A stretch of 64,000 nt of DNA from an uncultured Pelagibacteraceae bacterium (GTDB taxonomy: Bacteria; Pseudomonadota; Alphaproteobacteria; Pelagibacterales; Pelagibacteraceae). The stretch lies in assembly GCA_902566315.1 (NCBI GenBank), contig CACFIL010000005.1:1-64000 (forward strand), read 5' to 3'. Position numbers and translations under genes: made by a program. Shown here in pieces: positions 50,414 through 60,843 of the stretch (position 1 is its first letter; each line of letters begins with the position of its first letter). The notes beneath the pieces were generated by a model. It had not been told where the DNA came from and made no database searches. It was given only the letters and a program-made list of their open reading frames with translations.

Positions 50414-51229
50414 ATGTCGCTTGTATCATCAGATTGGTTGGAAAAGAATCTAAGAGCAGTAAAAATAATTGACTGTTCGTGGCATATGCCAGGAATTGAC
50501 AGAAATCCTAGAGAGGAATACATGAAAAATCATATTGCAGAAGCAATTTTTTTCGATTTAGATAAAAACTCAGATCAAAGCACAGATTTACCCCACATGC
50601 TACCTACAAAAGAAAAATGGGAAGAGATAGTATCTTCAATGGGCATATCAAATACCGATAGAATTGTAATTTATGATAACTCTGATGTTCTAAGTTCATG
50701 TAGAGGTTGGTATAACTTTATTTATTTTGGTCATGATAAACACTTAGTGAGTGTTTTAGATGGTGGTTTAAAAAAATGGTTAATTGAAAATAGGAAAACA
50801 ACAAGTGAAAAGACAATTTTAAATAATTCAACCTACAGAGCAACAGAAAATAAAAATATGGTAAAAAGTATTTTTGAAATAAATGAAAATATTGAAAAAA
50901 AAAATTTTACAGTAATCGACGCTAGAAGTAAGGAAAGATTTAATGGAAGTGTTCCAGATCCCAGGAAGAATGTGAGAAGTGGATCTATTCCAAACTCTGT
51001 ATGTCTTCCATTTAAAGAAATTATAAATAGCTCAGACAACACTTTTAAAGGGGTAAGTGAGATCTCAAAAAAGTTCAGCGAAATTATTGATTTAAATGAT
51101 GATAAAAGAGTTTTTTCATGTGGATCTGGTATAACAGCATGTGTTTTAGGTCTTGCATATTCCCTAGTAAATAATACATATTCTCCTACAGTTTATGATG
51201 GTTCATGGGCTGAATATGGAAGAATATAA
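50414..51229 (+). CDS. sseA: Sulfurtransferase (3-mercaptopyruvate/thiosulfate type)
   Basis: Two rhodanese domains; IDARSKERFNGSVPDPRKNVRSGSIPNS; catalytic CGSGITACV. Confidence 0.94.
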   Translation: MSLVSSDWLEKNLRAVKIIDCSWHMPGIDRNPREEYMKNHIAEAIFFDLDKNSDQSTDLPHMLPTKEKWEEIVSSMGISNTDRIVIYDNSDVLSSCRGWYNFIYFGHDKHLVSVLDGGLKKWLIENRKTTSEKTILNNSTYRATENKNMVKSIFEINENIEKKNFTVIDARSKERFNGSVPDPRKNVRSGSIPNSVCLPFKEIINSSDNTFKGVSEISKKFSEIIDLNDDKRVFSCGSGITACVLGLAYSLVNNTYSPTVYDGSWAEYGRI

Positions 51230-51231
51230 AA

Positions 51232-52152
51232 ATGAAAAGATCTACTAAAATAACATCAATAATAGTAATTTTTTTTCTAATTATTGCAGGTGTAATTATT
51301 GCACGAACAATGATTGGAAACCACTTTAAAAAAAAATTTAGCAAAAGACCACCACCGGGTATTATAGTTAAAACAGTTGAGCAAAGAAAGTTTCAAAATA
51401 TTATTGAAACCTTTGGAACAGCGGTTCCAATTAAAACACAGTCATACAATATTGAAAAATACGAAATTCTAGAAGAAATCAAATATAATACCAAAGTTAA
51501 GTCTGGTGATGTTATCGCAAAATTAAAAAATAGAACTATAATAGCACCATTCGATGGAGTAATTGGTAAAAGAAACTTTTCTGATGATATTAATGTTTCA
51601 GAAAGTTCTGTTGTAATTGATATAGAGGATGCATCTTTTTTATTTATTGATGTTGATGTTCCAGAAGTATTTGCACCATTTGTAGAAAAAGGACTAGGTG
51701 TTGATATAAAATTTTCTGGAAATAAGGATAAAATATATAAAGGTATAGTAGATTCTTTGGCCAGCAAAATTGATGTTAGTAATAGATCTTTAAGACTTAG
51801 AGTTAAAATGCAAAATACGAATTCTGAGATTTTGCCTGGTGCTTTAATGGAGGTAACAATTAAATATAATGAAAGAATTTCGTTAGGTATACCAGATACA
51901 AGTGTAATCCTGGAAGGTAATAAAGTTTATATTTATAAAGTAGATAAAGAGAATATAACTAACAGAGTTGAAGTTAAAGTTGGCAACAGAAACAAAGGAT
52001 ATCTAGAAGTGGAATCTGGTTTAAAAGAGGGTGACATAGTTGTTGCTGAAGGATTAAAAAAAGTAAGACCAAATGGAAAAATTAAACCCATTAAAGATGG
52101 TGAAAAAAAAAATGAGTCTAGCTGGGGTAAAAAAGAGAATAAAAGTAAATAA
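51232..52152 (+). CDS. RND efflux periplasmic adaptor subunit
   Basis: IIAPFDGVIGKRNFS; DVDVPEVFAPFVEKGLGVDIKF; GLKEGDIVVAEGLKKVRPNGKI. Confidence 0.94.
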   Translation: MKRSTKITSIIVIFFLIIAGVIIARTMIGNHFKKKFSKRPPPGIIVKTVEQRKFQNIIETFGTAVPIKTQSYNIEKYEILEEIKYNTKVKSGDVIAKLKNRTIIAPFDGVIGKRNFSDDINVSESSVVIDIEDASFLFIDVDVPEVFAPFVEKGLGVDIKFSGNKDKIYKGIVDSLASKIDVSNRSLRLRVKMQNTNSEILPGALMEVTIKYNERISLGIPDTSVILEGNKVYIYKVDKENITNRVEVKVGNRNKGYLEVESGLKEGDIVVAEGLKKVRPNGKIKPIKDGEKKNESSWGKKENKSK

Positions 52153-52156
52153 TTAA

Positions 52157-55100
52157 ATGTATTTAACTGATGTTAGTATTAGAAGACCAGCACTTTCATG
52201 GGTATTATCATTAATACTTGTTGTATTTGGAACTTTTGTTTTTTCAAAATTACCAGTAAGAGAACTTCCATCAGGTCTACAACCACCTGTGGTTCAGGTT
52301 CAGGTAAAATATGCTTCAGCCTCAGCTCCGATTGTTGATGAAGAGGTAACACAAGTAATTGAAGAAGTCATAGGTGGAGCAGAGGGAATAAAAAATATAG
52401 ATGCTAAATCAGAAAATGGGAAAAGCACAATAAATATTGAATTTGACACTGCTATTGACCTTGACAATGCAGCTAATGATGTAAGGGAAAGAATTGCTCG
52501 AGTTGTTGGAAGACTTCCCGCAGAATCTGAGGCACCAAGAATACTTAAGCAATCAGCGGGTTTTACAACTACTATGTGGCTAGCTTTGTCCTCAGAAACT
52601 TGGAGTGATCTTGAGTTGGGAGATTATGCAGAAAGATATTTAGTTGATCAGTTTTCCAGTATTAAAAATGTTGGCCGAATAAGAACAGGTGGCCTTAGGG
52701 AACAGAGTATAAGAGTGTGGATAGATCCAATCAAATTAGCTGCAAATAATTTAACTATACAAGAAGTAGAGAGATCATTAAGAAATGAAAATGTTAGATT
52801 ACCAGCAGGTACACTTGAAGCTGAAAATATAGATTTAACGATCAACATTGATAAATCATACAATGACTTAGAAAAACTAAAGGAGCTACCAATTAAGAAG
52901 GCTAAAGACAATATAGTAAGACTATCGGATATTGCAAATTTAGAATTAGGCCCTGTCACAGAGAAAGTTTTATTTAGAGCTCAGAGCAAAGGAGCACTAA
53001 ATTTAAAAACTATGGGAATAGGTATTTATGCAAGAAGTGGAGCCTCAACTGTTGAATTATCAAAAGAAGTTGAAAAAAAAATTATAGAAATAAAAAAAAC
53101 TTTACCAGCTGATTTAAATTTAGAAATAGCTTTTAATAGAGCCACTTATATTGGTGAAGCAATAAATGAAGTTTATAAAACTTTAGTCATAGCTTTTATA
53201 CTTGTAGTGATAATAATTTATTTATTTTTAGGAAACTTAAAAGCAGTTATTGTTCCTGCAATAGCTTTACCAGTAAGTCTGATTGCAACTTTCTTAGGTT
53301 TATATATATTTGATTTATCAATTAATATATTTGTCTTATTAAGTTTTATATTAGCAATTGGAATTATTACTGATGACTCGGTCATTATGACTGATGCGAT
53401 ATATAGAAGAATTGAAAATGGTGAGACACCGCTTGTAGCAGCTTATAAAGGCTCTAAACAAATTACATTTGCAATTATTGCAACAACTCTTATTTTAGTT
53501 GCAGTATTTTTACCTTTAATTTTTATTGAAGGTATTGCTGGAACATTATTTAAAGAAACTGCAATAGCGCTATCATTTGCAATTGTAGTCTCATCATTTG
53601 TTGCTCTAACACTTTCGCCAATGCTAGGTAGTAAATTTCTTGATAAAAAGAAAAAGTCTAATTTCTTGACAAGAGGATTTGATAAATTTTTTCAAGGTTT
53701 TTCAAAATTTTACACTGAGACATTGGGATTTTGGATGAATAAGAAGAAAACAATAATAACATTTATAATTTTTATCGTAGTTGCATCTGGAGCTTTGTAC
53801 AATTATACAAAAAAAGAGTTATTGCCATTAGAAGATCGTGGTGTTTACTTAGTTATAGGATTTACTGATGAGGGAAGCTCATTCCAATATACTCAAAAAA
53901 GGGCAGAAGACGTTGAAAAAAGACTTATTCCACTGCTAGATGGAGACAATAGTCCTTACAACAGATTTTTAATGATAGTTCCAGGTTTTGGATCTGAAAA
54001 TAGCTTCTTAATAATTTCACTTTTAGATAATTGGAAAAATAGAAAACAGAATTCTCAAACAATAATGAGACAAGCAATTGGAAAAATAGTTACAGTTCCC
54101 CAAACACTAGCTTTTCCTATTTCTCCACAGTCCATAAGAGTTTCTAGTTACAATAAGCCTGTTCAAATGGTTATTTATGGAAATACATATGAAGAGCTAG
54201 AGCAAATACAATCTCAAGTTATTAGAATGTTAAGAAAGAACAGAAATTTATCAAGACTTGAATCTGACTACACAAGAAATAAACCTGAAGTAAATATAAA
54301 AATTAACAAAAATAAAGCAAAAGACTTAGGAATATCAACTGAAGCAATTGGTCAAACACTAGAAACTTTGTATGGGGGTAAGACAGTTACAAAATTTAAT
54401 AAACTTGGAAAAGAATACCCTATTATTTTACAACAATATTTAGAAGATAGAAAAAATAAAGAAAGTTTAAGTAAAATATTTGTTCGATCAGAAAAAACAG
54501 GTAATTTAGTCTCTCTATCTAATCTTGTTGAATTTAATGAGAAGGGAACAGCAAGTAAGTTGTCAAGATATAACAGACAACGTGCTGTAACAATATCAGC
54601 TAACATAAGTGAAGGTTATACTTTAGCTGAGGCGATAAAGTATTTAGAGGAAACGATGACTAATGTTGCTCCAGATAAACAAATTACCTGGAAAGGAAAA
54701 TCTGAAGAATTAAAAGAAACAAGTAATGAACTTTATATTATATTTGCTCTAGCATTGTTAACAGCTTATCTTGTTATGTCAGCTACTTTTAATTCATTTA
54801 TACACCCATTTATAATTATTTTGACTGTTCCACTCGCGGTATTTGGAGGATTAATATTTATTCTATTTTTAAATTCATCAATAAATATATTTTCACAAAT
54901 CGCTTTAGTAATACTAATTGGTATTTCAACAAAAAATAGTATTCTTATAGTTGATTATGCAAATCAATTGAGAACTAAAGGTAAAGAAATTGAAAAAGCT
55001 GTAAAAGAAGCCTGCAGTTTAAGATTTAGACCAATTATAATGACATCTCTGAGCACAATGATTGCGATGTTGCCTTTAGTAATTGGAAATATTGGTCCAG

Positions 55101-55267
55101 GTGCTGGGGAAGGTTCAAGACTTGCTGTAGGTGCAACTATACTTGGTGGAATGATAATTTCTACCTTTTTCACATTATATGTAACTCCAACAATGTATTT
55201 AACTCTAGCAAAAAATACTAAGAGAATTGATGCAGTTGATATAGAGCTTAAAAAACAATTAAACTAA
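52157..55267 (+). CDS. RND efflux inner-membrane permease (AcrB/HAE1 family)
   Basis: 1036 aa; SIRRPALSWVLSLILVVFG; FILAIGIITDDSVIMTDAIYRR; ISTKNSILIVDYANQLR. Confidence 0.96.
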   Translation: MYLTDVSIRRPALSWVLSLILVVFGTFVFSKLPVRELPSGLQPPVVQVQVKYASASAPIVDEEVTQVIEEVIGGAEGIKNIDAKSENGKSTINIEFDTAIDLDNAANDVRERIARVVGRLPAESEAPRILKQSAGFTTTMWLALSSETWSDLELGDYAERYLVDQFSSIKNVGRIRTGGLREQSIRVWIDPIKLAANNLTIQEVERSLRNENVRLPAGTLEAENIDLTINIDKSYNDLEKLKELPIKKAKDNIVRLSDIANLELGPVTEKVLFRAQSKGALNLKTMGIGIYARSGASTVELSKEVEKKIIEIKKTLPADLNLEIAFNRATYIGEAINEVYKTLVIAFILVVIIIYLFLGNLKAVIVPAIALPVSLIATFLGLYIFDLSINIFVLLSFILAIGIITDDSVIMTDAIYRRIENGETPLVAAYKGSKQITFAIIATTLILVAVFLPLIFIEGIAGTLFKETAIALSFAIVVSSFVALTLSPMLGSKFLDKKKKSNFLTRGFDKFFQGFSKFYTETLGFWMNKKKTIITFIIFIVVASGALYNYTKKELLPLEDRGVYLVIGFTDEGSSFQYTQKRAEDVEKRLIPLLDGDNSPYNRFLMIVPGFGSENSFLIISLLDNWKNRKQNSQTIMRQAIGKIVTVPQTLAFPISPQSIRVSSYNKPVQMVIYGNTYEELEQIQSQVIRMLRKNRNLSRLESDYTRNKPEVNIKINKNKAKDLGISTEAIGQTLETLYGGKTVTKFNKLGKEYPIILQQYLEDRKNKESLSKIFVRSEKTGNLVSLSNLVEFNEKGTASKLSRYNRQRAVTISANISEGYTLAEAIKYLEETMTNVAPDKQITWKGKSEELKETSNELYIIFALALLTAYLVMSATFNSFIHPFIIILTVPLAVFGGLIFILFLNSSINIFSQIALVILIGISTKNSILIVDYANQLRTKGKEIEKAVKEACSLRFRPIIMTSLSTMIAMLPLVIGNIGPGAGEGSRLAVGATILGGMIISTFFTLYVTPTMYLTLAKNTKRIDAVDIELKKQLN

Positions 55268-55869
55268 AATATAATATATTTTTTAGTAGTAAGTGACTTT
55301 CGACAATTATTAAGCTGTTCCTTGTATTTCTTAGATTGATTTTCAACTTTTTTTGCTAAAAGAATAATTTTTTGGTTCTTTTTATAATTTTTGTAATTTC
55401 CCCAACCTTCATGATAAGCAACATACTGCTTAAATGCGTCATTTTTTGGGATTTTTAGGATCTTTTCTGTTTTGTTTGTGTACCACCCAATAAAATCTAC
55501 ACTATCTTTAAATCTTGTCCTAGTAGCATACTTATTCCCTGTTTCGTCTTTGTATTGTTTCCAGGTTCCTCTTATTGCTTGAGAATAACCAAAAGAACTT
55601 GATGGTCTTTTATAAGGAATAACCTTAAATAATTTTTGTCTAGGTGGTTTTGCCAACCAATCAAAATCTGACTCAATTTTAATTATAGCAAGTTGCAGAT
55701 AAATAGGTGTGCCCCATTTTTGTTCAGTTTTTTTTGCATGTTTGTACCAAAGATATCTTTCAGAAAATATTGAACAGCCATCTGCAGTATTTTTAGGAAT
55801 TGAGGAGCAGCTAGAAAATAAAATAAAAATTAAAAATAAATATATATTTTTATTTCGAATCATTTTCAT
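55264..55869 (-). CDS. Lipoprotein with SLT/lysozyme-like transglycosylase domain
   Basis: Lipobox LFSSCSS; YLQLAIIKIESDFDWLA; SSFGYSQAIRGTWKQY. Confidence 0.8.
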   Translation of the reverse strand: MKMIRNKNIYLFLIFILFSSCSSIPKNTADGCSIFSERYLWYKHAKKTEQKWGTPIYLQLAIIKIESDFDWLAKPPRQKLFKVIPYKRPSSSFGYSQAIRGTWKQYKDETGNKYATRTRFKDSVDFIGWYTNKTEKILKIPKNDAFKQYVAYHEGWGNYKNYKKNQKIILLAKKVENQSKKYKEQLNNCRKSLTTKKYIIF

Positions 55870-55871
55870 TA

Positions 55872-56387
55872 TTATCTATTTTTTTTTCTCCATATCCAAG
55901 GATATTCAAATTGCATTTGCCATAAGCCCAAAGAAAATTTTTTTGCAAAAACTTGATATTTTTTAAATTTACCGTTTGAGTATTTAGGATAATCAAATGC
56001 ATAACCATTCTTTACCATGAAAACTGATAGGCTTTCATTTTTTAAAAAACATTCACCTATTAATCTGCTATATTGATCTTTATTTTTTTCTATTTTACAA
56101 TTAACAATCTGATTTCCAATTTTTTCAATGAGCTTATCTTTAGATAACTTCCCACATAGAATTTCAACATTATTCAAAACACATGATTGTTTTTTTCCAA
56201 AAAAAAAATTTTCAGGAGCATCAATTCCACCAAAGCGAATTTTTTTATTATTTATCTTAATTGTGTCACCATCTGTAATTTTGGGTTTACCTGAAATTAA
56301 TAAATAATTTTGTTCTGAAGATAATAAGGGATTAATATTAAAAAAGAGGAAAAAAAAACTAATTAAAATCAGTTTTTGCTTTTTCAT
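55872..56387 (-). CDS. Thermonuclease (SNase)-like secreted nuclease
   Basis: ITDGDTIKINNKKIRFGGIDAPE; SRLIGECFL; NGYAFDYPKYSNGKFKKYQ. Confidence 0.9.
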   Translation of the reverse strand: MKKQKLILISFFFLFFNINPLLSSEQNYLLISGKPKITDGDTIKINNKKIRFGGIDAPENFFFGKKQSCVLNNVEILCGKLSKDKLIEKIGNQIVNCKIEKNKDQYSRLIGECFLKNESLSVFMVKNGYAFDYPKYSNGKFKKYQVFAKKFSLGLWQMQFEYPWIWRKKNR

Positions 56388-56667
56388 TTAATTCGTCCAT
56401 TTTTTTTCGTAGATCTTCATCTGACACATTTTTTTCTCTCAAATCCTCTTTAATTTTTCGAAAAACGTCTTGATCTCCTGCTTCAGCAAAATCTGCTTTT
56501 ATTACTGATTGAATATAATCTTTTTCTTGATCTGGATTATAACTTAATATTTGAGATACCCATTCACCTAAATATTTATTTCTTCTAGCACTAACTTTGA
56601 ATTGAAGCTCTTGATCGTGGGCAAATTTCTTTTCAAAACTTTTTTTTCTATCTTCAAATGAACTCAT
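56359..56667 (-). CDS. DUF1476 family: F1-ATPase inhibitor zeta subunit homolog
   Basis: FEDRKKSFEKKFAHDQELQFKVSARRNKYLGEW signature. Confidence 0.92.
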   Translation of the reverse strand: MSSFEDRKKSFEKKFAHDQELQFKVSARRNKYLGEWVSQILSYNPDQEKDYIQSVIKADFAEAGDQDVFRKIKEDLREKNVSDEDLRKKMDELNEKAKTDFN

Positions 56668-56731
56668 TTTAATAAAATAAAAAGATTTAGCTTTATGTCA
56701 ATCTAATTTAATTTATATTTGTGTTAAATTT

Positions 56732-57442
56732 ATGAATAATTTAATACTTGTTAGACACGGACAAAGCGAATGGAACCTAGAAAACCGTTTTACTGGCTGG
56801 GTAGATGTAGGTTTAGCTGCTAAGGGCAAGCTCGAAGCTTGTAAGGCAGGAGAATTAATTAAGGAATTAAACCTTGAATTATCTTATTTTTATACATCCT
56901 TACAGACTAGATCGATCGAAACACTTAATTTAATCCTCAATACTATGAGAATTAAAGATCAAAATATTGTTAATGCCTGGGAACTAAATGAGAGACACTA
57001 CGGAGCCTTAACAGGTTTAAATAAAGATGAAATGAAAAAACTTTATGGAGAAGAAAAAATTCATACTTTTAGAAGATCTTGGGATAACCCACCTGAGCCA
57101 CTAAAAAAAACTAGCCCATATCATCCTTTGAATATTGATATATATAAAAATGTTCCAAAAGATAAAATTCCAGATACAGAATCATTAAAAAATACATATG
57201 AAAGAGTAATACCTTTTTATAAAAAAAATATTGAACCTAAACTAGATAAAAATATTATTGTATCGGCTCATGGAAATTCAATTAGGTCATTATGTAAATA
57301 TATATTTAATTTAGATAATGAAAATATTTCGAGTTTGGAAATACCAACTGGCAATCCTCTATTGATTGTATCTGAAAAAGGAAAGATTAAGAATGCAAAG
57401 TATTTAGATAAGGATAGAGCAAAAGATCTTTTGGTTTTCTAA
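56732..57442 (+). CDS. gpmA: 2,3-bisphosphoglycerate-dependent phosphoglycerate mutase
   Basis: LVRHGQSEWNLENRFTGWVDVGL; NERHYGALTGLNK; SAHGNSIRSL. Confidence 0.98.
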   Translation: MNNLILVRHGQSEWNLENRFTGWVDVGLAAKGKLEACKAGELIKELNLELSYFYTSLQTRSIETLNLILNTMRIKDQNIVNAWELNERHYGALTGLNKDEMKKLYGEEKIHTFRRSWDNPPEPLKKTSPYHPLNIDIYKNVPKDKIPDTESLKNTYERVIPFYKKNIEPKLDKNIIVSAHGNSIRSLCKYIFNLDNENISSLEIPTGNPLLIVSEKGKIKNAKYLDKDRAKDLLVF

Positions 57443-58125
57443 ATAAATAATTTTTCGTATATTTCAAAATCAGTTAAATGCTTAAATTCACCTTTATACT
57501 CATAACCATAAAGTTTACTTTCTCTTAAAAGTTCATCCCATATTTCAGATATAGGAAAATAATTTAATTGTTTGTGTGATATTAATTCCTTATTAAATAT
57601 TTGACATCCGGTATATTTAAAATTATTTATTTTTTCTTTCAGAAGGATATTATTTTTTACCTCGAAATCTCCATTAAATCTTTTATCGAAACATGTCAAG
57701 TTATTTACAATTAATAAGATATTTTTTATTTTTTTTTCAAAGTAAATTTTCTCCATTTCGAAAATTGATTTGACGTAATTGTCATCCCAAATTGTATCTG
57801 GATTGATTATTAGAACATCATCCTCATTAGATTTTTTAATTAGACTTAAAGTACCACCCCCTGTTCCTAAAATTGTTTCACCATCATCTACAATTTCGAT
57901 GTTTATTGGAAAATTTTTACTATTAATAAAATCAATAATCTTTTCTTTTAAATAAAAAACATTAATTTTAATTTTTTTAATTTTTATTTTTATAAGAAAA
58001 TTAATTGTATTTTCTAATAAAGTTTCATCTTTATAAACTATTAATGGCTTGGGCAAACTATCTGTTATTGGTTGTACTCTCTTACCAAATCCAGCGCAAA
58101 GTATAAGGGCAGTTTTAATTTTCAT
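57439..58125 (-). CDS. murU: Nucleotidyltransferase, MurU-like
   Basis: TALILCAGFGKRVQPITDSLPKPLI; start moved to MKIKTALI (58125) from the ORF-track start 58149. Confidence 0.85.
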   Translation of the reverse strand: MKIKTALILCAGFGKRVQPITDSLPKPLIVYKDETLLENTINFLIKIKIKKIKINVFYLKEKIIDFINSKNFPINIEIVDDGETILGTGGGTLSLIKKSNEDDVLIINPDTIWDDNYVKSIFEMEKIYFEKKIKNILLIVNNLTCFDKRFNGDFEVKNNILLKEKINNFKYTGCQIFNKELISHKQLNYFPISEIWDELLRESKLYGYEYKGEFKHLTDFEIYEKLFI

Positions 58126-59065
58126 ATAATTTTCTAATTTTTCTATCAAAGTTTTTAGTTAAAATGTAATTTAAGTCTTTGAATATTGGGTTATTCAAAG
58201 TTCTGTATTCTATCAACTCCCATGCGTGAGGTATAAGTTTAAGGTATTTATTTTTTTTATCTCTCACAGATAATCTAGTAAATATGCCAATTATTTTTAA
58301 ATTCCTTAATACAGACAGAATTTCAAAGTCATTTTTAAACTTCTCAGGGTCTAAGTGTTTATTCTTTTTTATAAACTCATTAAAAATAAAATTTTTAATC
58401 TTTTTATCTGTTTTAAACCTAACATCGTCGATAAGAGAAGCTAAATCATATGCAATATTACCATAGACAGCATCTTGACTGTCTATCAGTCCTAAACCTT
58501 TTTTAGTTATCATTATATTAGATATATGAAAATCTCGATGTACAAAAACTTTATTTTTATAATAAATATTATTTAGTAATTTTTTAAATATCTTATTAAA
58601 TTTGACATTTAAAATTTTATTTTTTTCTCTTTTAATATATTTTGGCAAATACCAATCTAGGAATAAATTACACTCATCTAATAATTTTTTTAATGAATAG
58701 TCTGGAACTTTATAATTAGTTTTTAAAAACGTTTTTTGATACTTAGCTTTTATGTTTTTAATTTTGATCAATAAATCTAAAATTTTTTTATAGTAAATTT
58801 TTTTATTTATTGATTTTTTTTGAAATTTTTTAAAAACCGTTAAATCCCCAAAATCTTCAATCTCAATATAGTTATTTTTGTAATTCTGAGATATTAATTT
58901 AGGAGCTATAATATTTTTTTTTATTAATATTTTATTAATAGCATCATATTCTAACAAATTACTTTTTTTATTTTTTTTACAATGAACAATAATATTTTTT
59001 TTTCCTCTATAAAAATTTCTAAATGATGCATCTCCAGTTAGTTTTTTCAATTTATTTAAATTCAT
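58115..59065 (-). CDS. amgK: Aminoglycoside phosphotransferase-family sugar kinase, AmgK-like
   Basis: VHRDFHISNIMITKKGLGLIDSQDAVYGNIAYDLASLIDD; adjacent to murU and tsaE. Confidence 0.86.
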   Translation of the reverse strand: MNLNKLKKLTGDASFRNFYRGKKNIIVHCKKNKKSNLLEYDAINKILIKKNIIAPKLISQNYKNNYIEIEDFGDLTVFKKFQKKSINKKIYYKKILDLLIKIKNIKAKYQKTFLKTNYKVPDYSLKKLLDECNLFLDWYLPKYIKREKNKILNVKFNKIFKKLLNNIYYKNKVFVHRDFHISNIMITKKGLGLIDSQDAVYGNIAYDLASLIDDVRFKTDKKIKNFIFNEFIKKNKHLDPEKFKNDFEILSVLRNLKIIGIFTRLSVRDKKNKYLKLIPHAWELIEYRTLNNPIFKDLNYILTKNFDRKIRKLYEN

Positions 59066-59531
59066 TAATTATTTTTTTGTTTTTTGAAATTATTGTAAGA
59101 TAACGCTCAGTATAGCTCTTATTATATTTAAATATTAAGCTAATACTATTTTTAATTTTTAGTTTTTTTATAATTTCTGGCCATTCAATTAGGGTTATTT
59201 GTTTTTTTAAATCTTCTTGGATACCTAAGTTATTAAGCTCTTTTTGATTTTTAATTCTGTATAAATCATAGTGTTTTATTGAAATTTTTTTTATCTGATA
59301 TTCGTTTGTAATATTAAAAGTAGGACTAGGAACCTCTGATATTTTCTGTCTATTTATTCTTTGAAATGAATTTATAATGTATTTAATGAACGTAGTTTTT
59401 CCTACACCTAAATTGCCAGTTAAAAGTATGAAATCTCCTACATTGATAAGTTTACAAAGTTTTTCAGCTACAAGTTTTGTATCTTTTTCTTTAGAAATAT
59501 TTATTTTGCCGCTTCTAGTAGCGATAAGCAT
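59052..59531 (-). CDS. tsaE: tRNA t6A biosynthesis ATPase TsaE
   Basis: [36 protein letters not shown]. Confidence 0.95.
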   Translation of the reverse strand: MLIATRSGKINISKEKDTKLVAEKLCKLINVGDFILLTGNLGVGKTTFIKYIINSFQRINRQKISEVPSPTFNITNEYQIKKISIKHYDLYRIKNQKELNNLGIQEDLKKQITLIEWPEIIKKLKIKNSISLIFKYNKSYTERYLTIISKNKKIINEFK

Positions 59532-60801
59532 GAGGCTTGTATGGTCCCTCTGGTGTTACGCTTATATAGTCAGCTTGCTCTTTTGATAATGGTGTTAATT
59601 TTGCACCAACCTTATCTAAGTGAAGTCTTGCCACTTTTTCGTCTAAGTGTTTAGGAAGTACATAAACTTTATTTTCATAGTTATCTGAATTGTTCCAAAG
59701 CTCAATTTGTGCAATAACCTGATTGGTAAATGATGCACTCATTACAAAGCTTGGGTGACCTGTTCCACAACCTAAATTTACAAGTCTTCCTTCAGCTAAC
59801 AATATTAATCTTTTGTCATCTGGGAATGTTATTTCATGTACTTGTGGTTTTACTTCATCCCATTTATAATTTTTCAAAGCTTCAACTTGAATTTCGTTAT
59901 CAAAGTGTCCAATATTGCATAAAATAGATCTGTCTTTCATAGCTCTCATATGGTCTGCCGTTACTACGTCTTTATTTCCAGTTGCAGTTACAACAATATC
60001 TGCTTGACCAATCATTTCATCCATTAAAACTACTTCGTAACCTTCCATAGCAGCTTGTAATGCACAGATAGGATCAGTTTCAGTAACTAAAACTCTCGCT
60101 CCACTTTGTCTTAAAGATGCTGCGCTACCTTTCCCAACATCACCAAAGCCTGCAACAATTGCAACTTTTCCTGACATCATTACATCTGTAGCTCTTTTAA
60201 TTCCATCAACTAAACTTTCCCTACATCCGTATAAATTATCAAATTTTGATTTTGTAACTGAGTCGTTTACATTAATTGCTGGTACTAACAATTGACCTTG
60301 TTCTTCCATTTTTTTAAGTGCTAAAACACCTGTTGTTGTTTCTTCACTCAAACCTTTTACACCTTTTAATAAATCTTTGTAATCTTTATGCATAAGAGCA
60401 GTAAGATCTCCACCATCATCTAATATCATGTTAGGGATCCAGTCTTTTTTACCCTCTATAGTCTGTTTTACACACCACCAATATTCTTCCTCTGTCTCAC
60501 CCTTCCATGCAAATACTGGGATACCAGCTTTTGCGATTGCTGCTGCTGCATGATCTTGTGTTGAAAATATATTGCATGAAGACCATCTACATTCTGCACC
60601 TAAATCAACAAGAGTTTCAATCAAAACTGCTGTTTGAATTGTCATGTGAAGACAACCTAAAATTTTTGCACCTTTAAGTGGATTTTTGCCTTTATACTCG
60701 GCTCTTACTGCCATTAGTCCTGGCATTTCGGTCTCTGCTAAAGAGATTTCTTTTCTTCCAAATTCAGCTTCGTTGATATCTTTTACTTTATAATCTGTCA
60801 T
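59515..60801 (-). CDS. ahcY: Adenosylhomocysteinase
   Basis: [56 protein letters not shown] terminus. Confidence 0.98.
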   Translation of the reverse strand: MTDYKVKDINEAEFGRKEISLAETEMPGLMAVRAEYKGKNPLKGAKILGCLHMTIQTAVLIETLVDLGAECRWSSCNIFSTQDHAAAAIAKAGIPVFAWKGETEEEYWWCVKQTIEGKKDWIPNMILDDGGDLTALMHKDYKDLLKGVKGLSEETTTGVLALKKMEEQGQLLVPAINVNDSVTKSKFDNLYGCRESLVDGIKRATDVMMSGKVAIVAGFGDVGKGSAASLRQSGARVLVTETDPICALQAAMEGYEVVLMDEMIGQADIVVTATGNKDVVTADHMRAMKDRSILCNIGHFDNEIQVEALKNYKWDEVKPQVHEITFPDDKRLILLAEGRLVNLGCGTGHPSFVMSASFTNQVIAQIELWNNSDNYENKVYVLPKHLDEKVARLHLDKVGAKLTPLSKEQADYISVTPEGPYKPHAYRY

Positions 60802-60843
60802 AAGGTAGGGCTTTTAGCAACTTTATTTATATTAATCAACTTT

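Noticed and set aside
60802-60843. SAM/SAH-type riboswitch upstream of ahcY
   Set aside because: The gap to chvG is only 42 nt, too short for the known SAH/SAM aptamers, and no supporting motif is visible.
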